Notes: generated by a model not told the origin, from the sequence alone. Counted from the stretch's first letter, positions 42,713 through 53,670 are shown. The stretch is 64,000 bases of DNA from Zoogloea dura (GCF_012927165.1 NZ_JABBGA010000011.1:1-64000), one strand, 5' to 3'. Translations and numbers: made by a program.

Positions 42713-44029
42713 GTGATCGAGATAGTGCCCCAGCCTGATGAACACGCTACTGCCATGACTACGCCGATGACGCCCCTTCCTTCGATTCCTGAGGGTTCTG
42801 CCGTGCCCCCGGCCGCATCCGGCTCCGCCGCCGAACTGGCCCGCCTGCGCTGCCTCAATGAATGGTACGAACAGGCCCTCGCCTTTGCCAGAATCGGCCT
42901 GTATCGCTGGGAGTCCGCGACGGACCAGTGGTTCTGGTCGGACGAGGTATATGACATCCGCGGATTTCCCCGGGATGTGAAGTTCGCCAATCCTGCCGAT
43001 TTCTATGCCCGTGTGCATCCGGACGACAGGGCGCGCCTGCTGGCTGCCGAGATGGCCTGCAAGGCGGGGCAGGAACCGATGGACGTGGAGTACCGCTTCC
43101 TGCTGCCGGACGGCGATCTCCGCTGGCACCGGGAGCGGGCCGACCGGGTCCTTCTTCCTGACGGCCAGCACGAGATCCTGTCGGGCGCGCTGATGGACAT
43201 CACCGCGCAGAAGCGCTCCGAACTCGAGCGTGAGCGTCGCCAGGACCACCTGGAAGCGCTGGTGGCCGACCGTACGACCGCCCTGCGCATTGCCAAGGAC
43301 GCCGCCGAAAGCGCCCACCGCGCCAAGAACATGTTCGTGGCCAATGTCAGCCATGAACTGCGCACCCCGATGAACGCCATCATGGGGATGACCAGCCTGG
43401 CCTTGAAGCGGGCGGAGGACCCGAGGCAGCAGGGCCACCTCGATAAAGCCAGGCTGGCTTCCCAGCGCTTGCTCACCCTCATCAACGATTTGATCGATAT
43501 CGCCGACATCGAGGCCGAGCGCATGTCGCTTGAACTGAAGGCATTCCGTCCGGCCGGGATCGGCGAGAGCCTGCAGGAGATATTCGGCCCGATCGCAAGT
43601 GGCAAGGGCCTGACCCTCGGCATCGAAATCGAGCCCGCCTTGTCGGACAGAACCGTCTTTGGCGACCCGGCCAGGATTACCCAGGTCGTCCACAACATGG
43701 TGGACAACGCGATCAAGTTCTCCGGGCAGGGGCGGATCACCGTCCGCTTCCGCATTGCCAGCGAGAGCCTGGCCGAGCTGAGCCTGTACTGTTGCGTGGA
43801 GGACGAGGGAACAGGTATTCCCGAGGCCGACCTGCAACGGATCTTCTCCCTCTTTGAGCAGGGTGATGGCTCATCCACCCGGCGCCACGGTGGCACCGGC
43901 CTCGGCCTGGCCCTGTGCCGCAAGCTGGTCCAGTTGATGAATGGCGAGATCGGTGTCAGCAGCCGGCCCGGTGTGGGCTCGAACTTCCACTTCACGGTAC
44001 GGCTGGCGACTGTTGCCCCGGAGCGATGA
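42713..44029 (+). CDS. Cytoplasmic PAS-domain sensor histidine kinase
   Basis: This kinase of up to 438 residues has no membrane segment. A PAS domain (about 50-170, with a PAC-like VEYRFLLPDGDLRWHRERADR) is joined by a coiled linker to HisKA, with His214 in VANVSHELRTPMNAIMGM. HATPase boxes follow: NMVDNAIKFSGQG, DEGTGI, and GGTGLGLALCRKL. The start is uncertain: GTG 42713 lacks a ribosome site, and ATG 42755 is an alternative. It lies just after another orphan kinase; no response regulator is nearby. The two kinases share the same core type but differ in sensory region. The signal is unknown. Confidence 0.88.
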   Translation: MIEIVPQPDEHATAMTTPMTPLPSIPEGSAVPPAASGSAAELARLRCLNEWYEQALAFARIGLYRWESATDQWFWSDEVYDIRGFPRDVKFANPADFYARVHPDDRARLLAAEMACKAGQEPMDVEYRFLLPDGDLRWHRERADRVLLPDGQHEILSGALMDITAQKRSELERERRQDHLEALVADRTTALRIAKDAAESAHRAKNMFVANVSHELRTPMNAIMGMTSLALKRAEDPRQQGHLDKARLASQRLLTLINDLIDIADIEAERMSLELKAFRPAGIGESLQEIFGPIASGKGLTLGIEIEPALSDRTVFGDPARITQVVHNMVDNAIKFSGQGRITVRFRIASESLAELSLYCCVEDEGTGIPEADLQRIFSLFEQGDGSSTRRHGGTGLGLALCRKLVQLMNGEIGVSSRPGVGSNFHFTVRLATVAPER

Positions 44030-44122
44030 GGGGGCGGGCGTCGATCCGCCTTGGCCGGGCAGCACAGCTAGCCGAGTACGACGACAGGGGCCGTGAAACC
44101 CTGGCTCGACCCGAACCCATAT

Positions 44123-44162
44123 AAGCACTCAGGCCAACCCCGGAGGGTTGGCCTGAGTGCTT
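44123..44162. terminator. Perfect 18-bp hairpin between the PAS kinase and tRNA-Ile2
   Basis: AAGCACTCAGGCCAACCC pairs perfectly with GGGTTGGCCTGAGTGCTT around a CGGA loop. It lies 94 bp after the kinase stop and 9 bp beyond the tRNA 3' end. It lacks a long U-tract on either strand, so it may act as a bidirectional terminator or a processing hairpin for the tRNA transcript. Confidence 0.7.
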
Positions 44163-44170
44163 GATGCATA

Positions 44171-44247
44171 TGGTGGGCCCAACAGGACTTGAACCTGTGA
44201 CCAAGCGATTATGAGTCGCCTGCTCTAACCAACTGAGCTATGGGCCC
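44171..44247 (-). tRNA. tRNA-Ile2 (anticodon CAU, to be lysidine-modified)
   Basis: The 77-base minus-strand cloverleaf begins GGGCCCATAGCTCAG and ends GGGCCCACCA, with the acceptor stem fully paired and CCA encoded. The anticodon loop is CTCATAA, giving CAU. The GGGCCC acceptor stem and the AGGCGACTCATAATCGCTTGG anticodon region match the isoleucine-AUA tRNA whose C34 is changed to lysidine by TilS. They do not match methionine tRNA. The T-arm GTTCAAGTC is normal. Confidence 0.92.
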
Positions 44248-44284
44248 GAAAGGGTTGCGGGCCGCGGGCGGCCCCTTGGTCGGG

Positions 44285-46243
<1,959 letters not shown>

Positions 46244-46317
46244 GACTGTCCTCGATGTGTCGTCCGATTTGTCGTTGATCGTCTCGGCGAGCGAATTGCG
46301 CGAAACCGAAAATTATA

Positions 46318-48159
46318 TTACGAATCCGATACTTTGGGTCGTTTTTTAAGCTTTTCTTTCTGCACCAGCAGCTCCGCGAGGCGTCTGCGGCCGGTGGGGT
46401 CGAGCCCGCCTTCGCGAGCCTGGGCATTGAGGGCGAGGAATTCCTGCTCGACCTGGGTGGCCTCGAGCTTGTAGAGCGTGTCGTTGAGCAGGGGTTCCAG
46501 AACCGTCTCGTCCATGGGCATGTCGGCTAGCTGCGCCGCGATGCGGCCCAGCGTGGCGGCGTGCGGGGTGTCCCGGTAATGCTCCAGCAGGGCGCCGACG
46601 CCGTGGGTCGGCAGGTCGCCCACGCTCATTGCGTCGGTGATGGCGATCAGTGCGCTGCCCTCGGGGGTGTCGCCCGGCAGCAGGTCGATGGGCATGCGGG
46701 CTGCCAGCACGGGGTGTTGCACGACCAGGCGCAGCAGGGTCTCGATGGGGTTGAGCGGTGCGGTGCGCGGGGCGAGTCGCGGCAGTTCCTTGCCAAAGCC
46801 CCGGCGCCCGCGGAAGTTGCCGTTGCCGCGCCGGCCTTCGCCCTCGAACGCGTTGTCCGGGTCGAAGCGGCGAGGCGGTGGGTTGGTCTTGAGGCCGAAG
46901 GATTGCTCGACTTCGGCCTGCGTGAAGCCGGCTGCTTCGGCCAGCATCTTGATCACCTGCAGGCGCAGCAGCGGGGCGGCGATGCGGGTGACCAGGGGCT
47001 TGGCTTCGTGGACCAGGCGGGCGCAGCCTTCGGCGGTGTCCAGGTCGATGTCCTTGCGCAGCTCGGCTAGCAGAAACTCGGCCAGCGGCAGGGCGCGCGT
47101 CATGGCGGCGCGGAAGGCGTCGGGGCCTTCGCTGCGCACGAAGCTGTCCGGGTCGTGCTCTTCGGGCAGGAACAAGAAGGTGATGGTCTTGTTGTCGGCC
47201 AGGTGCTCCAGGCTGACTTCCAGGGCGCGGCCGGCAGCGCGGCGGCCGGCCGCGTCGCCGTCAAAGCAGAAGACCACCCGGTCGGTAAGGCGCAGCAGCT
47301 TCTGGATATGGTGCGGAGTGGCTGCGGTGCCGAGGGTGGCCACGGCGTTGCCGACGCCGAACTGGGCCAGGCCGACCACGTCCATGTAGCCTTCCACCAC
47401 CAGCACGCATTCATGGTCGCGCACGGCCTGGCGGGCCTGGACGAGGCCATAGAGTTCGCGGCCCTTTTCGAAGATGGGGGTTTCCGGGGAGTTGAGGTAC
47501 TTGGGTTCGCCCTTGCCGAGCACCCGGCCGCCGAAGCCGATGACGTTGCCGCGCTGGTCCTGGATGGGGAACATGATGCGGTCGCGGAAGCGATCGTAGC
47601 GGCGGGCCTGTTCGTTCTCGAGGACCAGGCCGCACTCCAGCAGCTGCCCGGCGCTGTAGTCGGCGAAGGCGGCCTGCAGTGACTGCCAGCCTTCGGGGGC
47701 GTAGCCGAGGCCGTAGCGGGCGGCAATCTCGCCGGTGAGGCCGCGGCCCTTGAGGTAGTCCACCGCCACCGGGCTGCGTTTGAGCTGCTCCTTGTAGAAG
47801 CGCGCGGCCTGGGCCATGACCTCGGTCAGGGATTGTTCGTGGGCGCGGTCCCGGTTTGGGGTGAAGTCGTCGTCCGGGACCGTCATGCCGACGTTGCTGG
47901 CCAGTTCCTTGACGGCGTCGATGAAGCCCAGGCCGCTGTATTCCATCAGGAAACTGATGGCGCTGCCGTGGGCGCCGCAGCCGAAGCAGTGATAGAACTG
48001 CTTGGTCGGGCTGACGGAGAAGGAGGCGGATTTCTCGCCGTGGAAGGGGCAGCAGGCGAAATAATTCGCTCCGCCCTTTTTCAGGGGGAGGTAGCGCTCG
48101 ACGACCTCGACGATGTCGACGCGGGCGAGCAAATCCTGGATGAAGGACTGCGGGATCAT
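46318..48159 (-). CDS. dnaG: DNA primase DnaG
   Basis: DnaG synthesises RNA primers at the replication fork. The 613-residue protein has the N-terminal CHC2 zinc site (Cys37, His40, Cys58, Cys61 in ACCPFHGEK...FYHCFGCGAHG). A TOPRIM catalytic core follows (CVLVVEGYMDVVGL, FCFDGDAAGRRAAGRAL), and then a C-terminal helicase-interaction domain. It is located between yqeY and rpoD as in most proteobacteria. The start ATG 48159 matches the family N-terminus (IPQSFIQDLLARVDIVEVVERY). Confidence 0.97.
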   Translation of the reverse strand: MIPQSFIQDLLARVDIVEVVERYLPLKKGGANYFACCPFHGEKSASFSVSPTKQFYHCFGCGAHGSAISFLMEYSGLGFIDAVKELASNVGMTVPDDDFTPNRDRAHEQSLTEVMAQAARFYKEQLKRSPVAVDYLKGRGLTGEIAARYGLGYAPEGWQSLQAAFADYSAGQLLECGLVLENEQARRYDRFRDRIMFPIQDQRGNVIGFGGRVLGKGEPKYLNSPETPIFEKGRELYGLVQARQAVRDHECVLVVEGYMDVVGLAQFGVGNAVATLGTAATPHHIQKLLRLTDRVVFCFDGDAAGRRAAGRALEVSLEHLADNKTITFLFLPEEHDPDSFVRSEGPDAFRAAMTRALPLAEFLLAELRKDIDLDTAEGCARLVHEAKPLVTRIAAPLLRLQVIKMLAEAAGFTQAEVEQSFGLKTNPPPRRFDPDNAFEGEGRRGNGNFRGRRGFGKELPRLAPRTAPLNPIETLLRLVVQHPVLAARMPIDLLPGDTPEGSALIAITDAMSVGDLPTHGVGALLEHYRDTPHAATLGRIAAQLADMPMDETVLEPLLNDTLYKLEATQVEQEFLALNAQAREGGLDPTGRRRLAELLVQKEKLKKRPKVSDS

Positions 48160-48199
48160 GAATGGGGCGACGGCGCCGGAGGCGCCATCCTCATGAATC

Positions 48200-48646
48200 C
48201 TAGTTGCCGAGTCGGGCTTTGACCAGCTTGGAGACCTCGGCCATGTCGGCCTTGCCGGCCAGCCTGGGCTTGAGTTCGGCCATCAGCTTGCCCATGTCTG
48301 CGGGGCTGGCCGCGCCGGTGGTGGCGATGGCGGCGTCGATGAGGGCGGTGATCTGCTCGGTGCTCAGGCCTTCGGGCTTGTAGGCGGACAGTACCTCGAT
48401 CTCGAAGCGCTCTGCGCTGGCCAGGTCGAAGCGCTGGGCGCCTTCGAACTGGGAGACGGAGTCCCGGCGCTGCTTGAGCATCTTGTCTACCACGGCGACG
48501 ATCGCTGCGTCGTCCAGTTCGATGCGCTCGTCCACTTCCCTCTGTTTGATGGCTGCCAGAAGCAGGCGCAGGGCGGAAAGGCGGGCGGCTTCCTTGGCGC
48601 GCATGGCGGCCTTCATGTCATCGTTGATCCGGACCTTCAGCGACAT
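48200..48646 (-). CDS. yqeY: GatB/YqeY domain protein
   Basis: This 148-residue protein is of the YqeY family, related to the tail domain of GatB, which contacts tRNA. It is conserved beside rpsU and dnaG, but its cellular role is not established. The start at ATG 48646 gives the family N-terminus SLKVRINDDMKAAMRAKEAARLSALRLLLAAIKQREVDER. An upstream in-frame start would add Pro-rich sequence not typical of the family. Confidence 0.93.
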   Translation of the reverse strand: MSLKVRINDDMKAAMRAKEAARLSALRLLLAAIKQREVDERIELDDAAIVAVVDKMLKQRRDSVSQFEGAQRFDLASAERFEIEVLSAYKPEGLSTEQITALIDAAIATTGAASPADMGKLMAELKPRLAGKADMAEVSKLVKARLGN

Positions 48647-48731
48647 TGCGTGGGGATTCCTCTGTGATGGAGCGGGTGGCCTGGGGAGGCCCGGGGGAGG
48701 GCGTCCGTCGGCGGGCGCGGAAAAGCGCAAA

Positions 48732-48768
48732 CGCCACGCGCTCGCGCAGATGCGCGTATCGCGTGGCG
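48732..48768 (-). terminator. Hairpin between rpsU and yqeY
   Basis: CGCCACGCG and CGCGTGGCG form a 9-bp stem about 28 bp after rpsU. It has no U-tract, so it is more likely an attenuating or mRNA-processing hairpin, as expected where rpsU must be made in excess over dnaG and rpoD. Confidence 0.45.
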
Positions 48769-48795
48769 ATCGGGAAGCGTGTACCTGGGTGTTGC

Positions 48796-49008
48796 TTAGT
48801 ACATCTTCGGGGGCAGGGTCTGGCTGCGCAGGCGCTTGTGATGGCGCTTGACGGCGGCGGCGAGCTTGCGCTTGCGCTCGGCGGTCGGCTTTTCGTAAAA
48901 CTCACGCGAGCGGAGTTCGGGCAGCAGGCCCACTTTTTCGATAGTGCGCTTGAAGCGGCGGATGGCAACTTCGAACGGCTCGTTTTCTTTGACGCGAATA
49001 CCCGGCAT
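48796..49008 (-). CDS. rpsU: 30S ribosomal protein bS21
   Basis: This 70-residue bS21 starts [29 protein letters not shown] and ends with the basic [17 protein letters not shown]. It sits in the small subunit near the anti-Shine-Dalgarno region. It is the first gene of the macromolecular-synthesis operon and has a good sigma-70 promoter 40-70 bp upstream. Confidence 0.97.
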   Translation of the reverse strand: MPGIRVKENEPFEVAIRRFKRTIEKVGLLPELRSREFYEKPTAERKRKLAAAVKRHHKRLRSQTLPPKMY

Positions 49009-49047
49009 TGCGTGCTTCCTCGAAAATTCTTGGACGGAAAAAAGAAG

Positions 49048-49076
49048 AGTATAACCAGTTCGTTCGGGTCTACCAA
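49048..49076 (-). promoter_or_regulatory. Sigma-70 promoter of rpsU-yqeY-dnaG-rpoD
   Basis: On the minus strand TTGGTA and TATACT are separated by exactly 17 bp, 40 bp upstream of the rpsU start. This is the clearest sigma-70 promoter in the divergent rpsU-tsaD gap. Confidence 0.75.
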
Positions 49077-49138
49077 GTCCACTTTTCGCTTTGTGGGTGG
49101 GCTGAGGGTAAAATCTCCTTTTTTCTTGCGGATGCATC

Positions 49139-50173
49139 ATGCGCATTCTGGGTATCGAGTCCTCCTGTGACGAGACGGGCGTTGCCATTTACGACACGGA
49201 GCGGGGCTTGCTGGGCCACCGCCTGCATTCCCAGGTCGATCTGCATGCCGCCTACGGCGGGGTGGTGCCGGAGCTGGCATCGCGGGATCACATCCGGCGC
49301 CTTCCCGTGTTGCTCCGCGAGTTGCTGGAGCACACCGGGCTGAGCCTGGCCGGGATCGACGGGATCGCCTATACCGCCGGCCCAGGGTTGGCCGGTGCGC
49401 TGCTGGTCGGGTCGAGCGTGGCCGAGGCGCTGGGCGTGTCGCTGGGCATCCCGGCGCTGCCGGTGCATCACCTCGAAGGGCATCTGCTGTCGCCGCTGTT
49501 GTCTGCAACGCCGCCGGATTTTCCATTTGTGGCCTTGCTGGTGTCGGGTGGGCATACCCAGCTGATGCGGGTGACGGGGGTGGGCGGCTACACCCTGCTC
49601 GGAGAAACCGTGGACGACGCGGCGGGCGAAGCCTTCGACAAGACAGCGAAGCTGATCGGCCTGGGCTATCCGGGTGGTCCGGCGCTGGCCCGCCTGGCGC
49701 AGGCGGGTGCGCCGGGACGCTTCAAGCTGCCGCGGCCGATGCTGCACAGCAAGGATTTCGATTTCAGCTTCAGCGGGCTCAAGACGGCGGTCCTCACCGC
49801 TGTCGGGACGCCGGGCTTCTGCGAGGCCGACAAGGCTGATCTGGCGGCGGAGTTCCAGGCGGCGGCGGTGGAGGTCCTGGTGGCCAAGTCGATGGCGGCC
49901 TTGCGCCATACCGGGCTGAAGCAACTGGTGGTGGCTGGCGGGGTGGGGGCCAATCTGGCCCTGCGCAGCGCCCTCGACCAGGCTGCATTGCGGCGCAAGG
50001 CGCGGGTGTTCTACCCGGAACTGGAGCTGTGTACCGACAACGGCGCCATGATCGCCTTCGCTGGCGCCCTGCGTTTCATGGCCGGGGAGCGGGGGGCGGA
50101 TGCGGATGGGTGCTTTGCGGTGAGGCCACGCTGGAACCTGATGGACATCGCGGCGCCGGTGGGTGCCGGGTAG
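49139..50173 (+). CDS. tsaD: tRNA N6-adenosine threonylcarbamoyltransferase TsaD
   Basis: TsaD transfers the threonylcarbamoyl group to A37 of ANN-decoding tRNAs, working with TsaB and TsaE. The 344-residue protein starts [14 protein letters not shown], the family signature. It has the metal-binding HxxxH (His111 and His115 in VHHLEGHLL) and ends with the C-terminal [10 protein letters not shown] motif. It is divergent from rpsU, a classic arrangement. Confidence 0.97.
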   Translation: MRILGIESSCDETGVAIYDTERGLLGHRLHSQVDLHAAYGGVVPELASRDHIRRLPVLLRELLEHTGLSLAGIDGIAYTAGPGLAGALLVGSSVAEALGVSLGIPALPVHHLEGHLLSPLLSATPPDFPFVALLVSGGHTQLMRVTGVGGYTLLGETVDDAAGEAFDKTAKLIGLGYPGGPALARLAQAGAPGRFKLPRPMLHSKDFDFSFSGLKTAVLTAVGTPGFCEADKADLAAEFQAAAVEVLVAKSMAALRHTGLKQLVVAGGVGANLALRSALDQAALRRKARVFYPELELCTDNGAMIAFAGALRFMAGERGADADGCFAVRPRWNLMDIAAPVGAG

Positions 50174-50191
50174 CCTCCCGGCCGGGAGTGG

Positions 50192-50800
50192 TCAGGCGTC
50201 CTTCTTCTTGCTGCCGATGCGGCTTTCCTGGCCGCTCAGCAGGCGCTTGATGTTGTCCGTGTGCCGCCACACCAGCAAGCCCGACATGATGCTGATGGAG
50301 AGGATCCAGGCCGGGGCAAGGCCCAGCAGGAAGGCGATGCCCGGTGAGGCGACGGCGGCGCACAGCGCGGCGAGTGACGAGTAGCGGGTGGTGACGGCGA
50401 CTCCCAGCCACACGCCGAGGGTGGCCAGCCCCAGCCAGCCGCTGGCGCCGAGCAGCACGCCGGCCGCCGTTGCGACGCCCTTGCCGCCCTTGAAGCCCAG
50501 GAATACCGGAAACAGGTGGCCCAGGAAGGCCGCCAGTGCGGCGATGGGGGCGGCGCTGTCGGGCAGGCCCAGCTCGGGGCCGAAGCGTGCGGCCAGGAAG
50601 ACGGCAAGCCAGCCCTTGAAGCCGTCACCGAGCAGGGTCAGGATCGCGGCGAGCTTGTTGCCGCTGCGCAGGACATTGGTGGCACCGGGGTTGCCCGAGC
50701 CGTAGCTGCGGGGGTCGGCCATGCCGAAAAGGCGGCTGACGACGACGGCGAAGGGGATGGAGCCGAGGAGGTAGGCGGCGAGCAGGAGCGCGAGTTGCAT
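50192..50800 (-). CDS. plsY: Glycerol-3-phosphate acyltransferase PlsY
   Basis: PlsY transfers acyl groups from acyl-phosphate to glycerol-3-phosphate, the first step of phospholipid synthesis. The 202-residue membrane protein shows the three conserved motifs: [27 protein letters not shown], and [21 protein letters not shown] basic tail follows (RIGSKKKDA). It is convergent with tsaD and divergent from folB. Confidence 0.96.
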   Translation of the reverse strand: MQLALLLAAYLLGSIPFAVVVSRLFGMADPRSYGSGNPGATNVLRSGNKLAAILTLLGDGFKGWLAVFLAARFGPELGLPDSAAPIAALAAFLGHLFPVFLGFKGGKGVATAAGVLLGASGWLGLATLGVWLGVAVTTRYSSLAALCAAVASPGIAFLLGLAPAWILSISIMSGLLVWRHTDNIKRLLSGQESRIGSKKKDA

Positions 50801-50852
50801 TCGTTGAGTGTGGCGCGAGCTAGAATGGCGGCGATTTTAGCTGGGACAGACG

Positions 50853-51248
50853 ATGGATTTCATTTTTATCGAAGCATTGCGGGTCAAGTCCCGGGTTGGT
50901 ATTTATCCGCGGGAGCGGGTGACCGAGCAGACACTCGAGTTGAATCTGACCTTCGGGGTGCCGGACGCCGCGGCAGAGCACGACGACATTGCCGATACGA
51001 TCGATTACGCCAGGGTGATCGAGCGGATCCGCGAGGAGCTGGCCAGTCATCAATTCAATCTGATCGAGACGCTTGGCGAATTCATCGTCAAACTGCTTTT
51101 TGACGAATTTGGTGCGCCGTGGGTGAAGCTGGCGATTGCAAAAATTGGTGTGATGAAGGATGTGCGACGCGTGGGTGTATTCATAGAGCGGGGGCGGGAT
51201 GGGTCCCCTCCGCCCGAGCATGCACCCACCGCCGGATTGCCACGCTGA
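50853..51248 (+). CDS. folB: Dihydroneopterin aldolase FolB
   Basis: FolB converts dihydroneopterin to hydroxymethyldihydropterin in folate synthesis. The 131-residue protein has IFIEALRVKSRVGIYPRERVTEQTLELNLTF at its N-terminus, the catalytic Glu region (IYPRE), DTIDYARV and LIETLGEFIV. A C-terminal extension of about 15 residues (RDGSPPPEHAPTAGLPR) goes beyond the usual end. It is divergent from plsY. Confidence 0.94.
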   Translation: MDFIFIEALRVKSRVGIYPRERVTEQTLELNLTFGVPDAAAEHDDIADTIDYARVIERIREELASHQFNLIETLGEFIVKLLFDEFGAPWVKLAIAKIGVMKDVRRVGVFIERGRDGSPPPEHAPTAGLPR

Positions 51249-51304
51249 TTGCGCATGGCAATCAGCGTGCTCGATACCGCTGATTGAAACACTGCGGGGA
51301 CATT

Positions 51305-51341
51305 ACAGGGCGCTCGCGGCCAATGCCGTCGGGCGCCCTGT
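51305..51341. terminator. Hairpin terminator between convergent folB and hns
   Basis: ACAGGGCGC and GCGCCCTGT form a 9-bp stem, followed on the plus strand by TGATTTG. It lies between two convergent genes and probably serves both. Confidence 0.6.
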
Positions 51342-51352
51342 TGATTTGTGCC

Positions 51353-51739
51353 TCAGGCTGCTTCGGCGGCAGCGGCATTGGCGCGCAAATCATCCAGCGG
51401 CTTGCCCTGGGCCAGCCAGTCGATCACCCACTGGGGCTTGCGGCCGTGACCGGTCCAGCCGATGGCGGGGTTTTCCGGGTGGCGGAACTTGATCGTGGAG
51501 GCGGGCTTGGCGGCCTTCTTGGCCGGCTTCGCGGCGGCCTTGCGGGGAGCCGCGGCAGCCGGCTTTTCGGCACTTTCCTGACCGAGCACTTCGGTGAGGC
51601 TCATGCCGTGTTCTGCGGCAAGCTTCTGCATGCGCTTGAGCAGATCCTTCTTGGCCGTGTCGGAGCGGCGGCGGATTTCGGTTTCAACCTTCGATTGCAG
51701 GCGGCGCAATTCGGTGAGGGAGAGGGAAGAGAGTTCCAT
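51353..51739 (-). CDS. H-NS family nucleoid-associated protein
   Basis: This 128-residue H-NS homologue has an N-terminal oligomerisation helix region (MELSSLSLTELRRLQSKVETEIRRR). A basic Ala/Lys/Pro linker (PRKAAAKPAKKAAKPAS) leads to the C-terminal DNA-binding motif FRHPENPAIGWTGHGRKPQWV. It silences AT-rich, often foreign, DNA. The start at ATG 51739 has AGAGGGAAGAGAG upstream. The long basic linker is typical of betaproteobacterial H-NS proteins. Confidence 0.93.
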   Translation of the reverse strand: MELSSLSLTELRRLQSKVETEIRRRSDTAKKDLLKRMQKLAAEHGMSLTEVLGQESAEKPAAAAPRKAAAKPAKKAAKPASTIKFRHPENPAIGWTGHGRKPQWVIDWLAQGKPLDDLRANAAAAEAA

Positions 51740-51880
51740 GGTGTCGTGTCCTTTGGCCAGGGGCAATGGCTTTGACTGAAGTGCCCGATTGTAGGTAGAG
51801 GCTGGCATGTGCCATGCCCTTATTGCGCCTTTTATTTTGCCACCAGCAGGCTGGTATTTGGCAAGTGTTTTTATTTCATT

Positions 51881-52372
51881 TTATTCCAGGGCCACATTCA
51901 CCAGGCCGGGGTGCAGCATCTGGACGATATCGTGGGGATGTACGCCGACGAGAAAGCCCCTCTTTCCACCGTTGATATATATCAGGGGCAGGTCCAGGAT
52001 CGATTCCTCCATGAATACCGGCATGCTCTTGCGGGTACCGAAAGGCGAGGTGCCGCCGACCAGATAGCCTGTGTGGCGCTGGGCGACGGCGGGGTCGCAG
52101 GGGCTGATCTGCTTGCGGCCGGCCTGGCGGGCGAGCTCCTTGGTGGATACCTTGCGATCGCCATGCATCAGCACGATGAGGGGCTGCCGGGCTTCATCCT
52201 CCATTACCAGGGTCTTGATGACGGCATGCTCGTGCACATTCAGCTCGCGGGCCGAGACGCGGGTGCCTCCGTGCTCTTCGTAGGCATAGGGATGGGCGGA
52301 GAAGGCCGTGTGATGCTGGCGGAGAAAGCGGGTGGCCGGGGTTTCGGGAGCTGACAGGGACGTGCGGGACAT
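51881..52372 (-). CDS. ybaK: YbaK/EbsC-family aminoacyl-tRNA deacylase
   Basis: YbaK hydrolyses Cys-tRNA(Pro) and related misacylated tRNAs. The 163-residue protein from ATG 52372 (MSRTSLSAPETPATRFLR) has the HPYAYEEHGGTRVSARELNVHEHAVIKTLVM N-terminus, the KVSTKELAR segment, and TGYLVGGTSPFGTRKSMPVFMEESI around the catalytic region. ATG 52399 is an alternative start. Neither start has a strong ribosome site. Confidence 0.9.
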   Translation of the reverse strand: MSRTSLSAPETPATRFLRQHHTAFSAHPYAYEEHGGTRVSARELNVHEHAVIKTLVMEDEARQPLIVLMHGDRKVSTKELARQAGRKQISPCDPAVAQRHTGYLVGGTSPFGTRKSMPVFMEESILDLPLIYINGGKRGFLVGVHPHDIVQMLHPGLVNVALE

Positions 52373-52449
52373 GTTTCGGGGCTTTCCGGTGAAAGGCATT
52401 GACGGGAATTGGAGCGTGCCGTTGAGCGGTGGTTCCGCGAATTGAGGTT

Positions 52450-52974
52450 TCAGAAGCCCGGTAGCCTGGGGGGCAGGACACCTTCGTGACGCAATAGCCA
52501 GTGCTTTGTTTCGAGCAGAAAGCCGCCGCAGTCGTGGGCAAAGCCGCCGATTTCAGTCCGGCCCGTGACCCGGTGGCAAGGAATGACGAGGGGAAAGGGA
52601 TTGTCGCCGCAGGCCTGCCCCACCGCCCGCGGGCTGCTGTCCAGCTGGCGGGCCAGTTCGCCGTAGGTGCTGCTGTGGCCCCGGGGGATCCGTGCGATGG
52701 CGGCCCACACCTGGCGGCGGAATTCCGTGCCACGCCAGGCGAGGGGCAGATCCAGGGGGAATTCCGGGTCGTTGAGGTAGCGCCCGATCTGGCTGACGGC
52801 CATTTCCTCGAGCATTCCGTTGGGGGCGATGAGGGGAGTTTCCGGCGGCAGGAAAACGATTTCGTCTATCAATCCGTCGGTGCAGCGGATGCCTATCCGG
52901 CCAAATGGGGCCGGCATGATGCTGGCAAATCCGGCAGGCGGCCGGGTGCCGGGAGGGGGGGCTTGAGCGGGCAT
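52450..52974 (-). CDS. ogt: Methylated-DNA--protein-cysteine methyltransferase
   Basis: This protein repairs O6-methylguanine by transferring the methyl group to its own cysteine. The 174-residue form from ATG 52974 has the active-site motif PCHRV within NPFPLVIPCHRVTGRTEIGGF. It also has the HTH-like GTEFRRQVWAAIARIPRGHSSTYGELAR. Whether to call it ogt or ada-C is a naming matter; no Ada N-terminal domain is fused. The start is uncertain because the purine-rich sequence is too close to the ATG. Confidence 0.9.
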   Translation of the reverse strand: MPAQAPPPGTRPPAGFASIMPAPFGRIGIRCTDGLIDEIVFLPPETPLIAPNGMLEEMAVSQIGRYLNDPEFPLDLPLAWRGTEFRRQVWAAIARIPRGHSSTYGELARQLDSSPRAVGQACGDNPFPLVIPCHRVTGRTEIGGFAHDCGGFLLETKHWLLRHEGVLPPRLPGF

Positions 52975-53014
52975 CTCCCGATTCTGCGCCGCGGCGGGAG
53001 ATGCCGCAATACGC

Positions 53015-53593
53015 TCAATTCCTGCCGAGAAGGCTGCTCCGCAAGTCGGAATCCACCGGCTTATCTCCCAGCCAGATGCGTAACAGGCCACGCTGGAAGT
53101 CCTCGCCGGGAATGTCCCGGCCGCGCTGTTCATTGCCGACTAGGAGGCGGGTGCCGCTGCCGGGCAGCCATTCGAGGCGGATCACCGTATTGGGGGCGGC
53201 GTTTCGCAGGCTGAGCAGCGCGGCCCTGAATTCATCGATACGGGCTTGCAGCCGGGCATATTCCGCTTCCGTGTGATTCCTGCGCAGGCCTTCGACCAGG
53301 CCGTCCGCAAACTGCTCGGCGGTGAGTTCGCGCAGGGTCACGATTTGAATGCGGCGGGGGCCGGCCTGGGCGAGAAGGGCCTCGAGGTTGTCGGCTTTCT
53401 TTGGCGAATACAGGCCGATCGCGTAGATCTTGAGCATGAAGCGGGTGCGCAGGCCGCCGCCATTGAGCTGGAGCTCGGAATTGGCAAGGCTGGTCCGCTC
53501 GTCGAAATGGACGCCGGCAATATCGCCGGCGTGTGCCGCGTGTCCGGTGAGCATGGCAATGGCGAGCAGTGCCGTGCGTAGAAAGGGTTTCAT
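53015..53593 (-). CDS. Exported chalcone-isomerase-like protein
   Basis: This 192-residue precursor has a signal peptide (cleavage near AAHA-GD) and the bacterial chalcone-isomerase-like fold signatures GVHFDERTSLANSELQLNGGGLRTRFMLKIYAIGLY and AEQFADGLVEGLRRN. Bacterial members lack the plant flavonoid pathway, and their role is unknown, possibly fatty-acid binding. It starts at ATG 53593 behind AGGAGAC and is separated from proA by a hairpin. Confidence 0.87.
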   Translation of the reverse strand: MKPFLRTALLAIAMLTGHAAHAGDIAGVHFDERTSLANSELQLNGGGLRTRFMLKIYAIGLYSPKKADNLEALLAQAGPRRIQIVTLRELTAEQFADGLVEGLRRNHTEAEYARLQARIDEFRAALLSLRNAAPNTVIRLEWLPGSGTRLLVGNEQRGRDIPGEDFQRGLLRIWLGDKPVDSDLRSSLLGRN

Positions 53594-53624
53594 GGCTGTC
53601 TCCTGTCTTGTTGGTATGGATGTG

Positions 53625-53670
53625 CAAACGCCCGCCTGTCGCACTGAGATGCGAATCAAACGGGCGTTTG
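53625..53670 (-). terminator. Hairpin after proA
   Basis: CAAACGCCCG and CGGGCGTTTG form a 10-bp perfect stem across a 26-base loop. It lies between the proA stop and the next minus-strand start. The U-tract is weak, so termination strength is uncertain. Confidence 0.55.
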
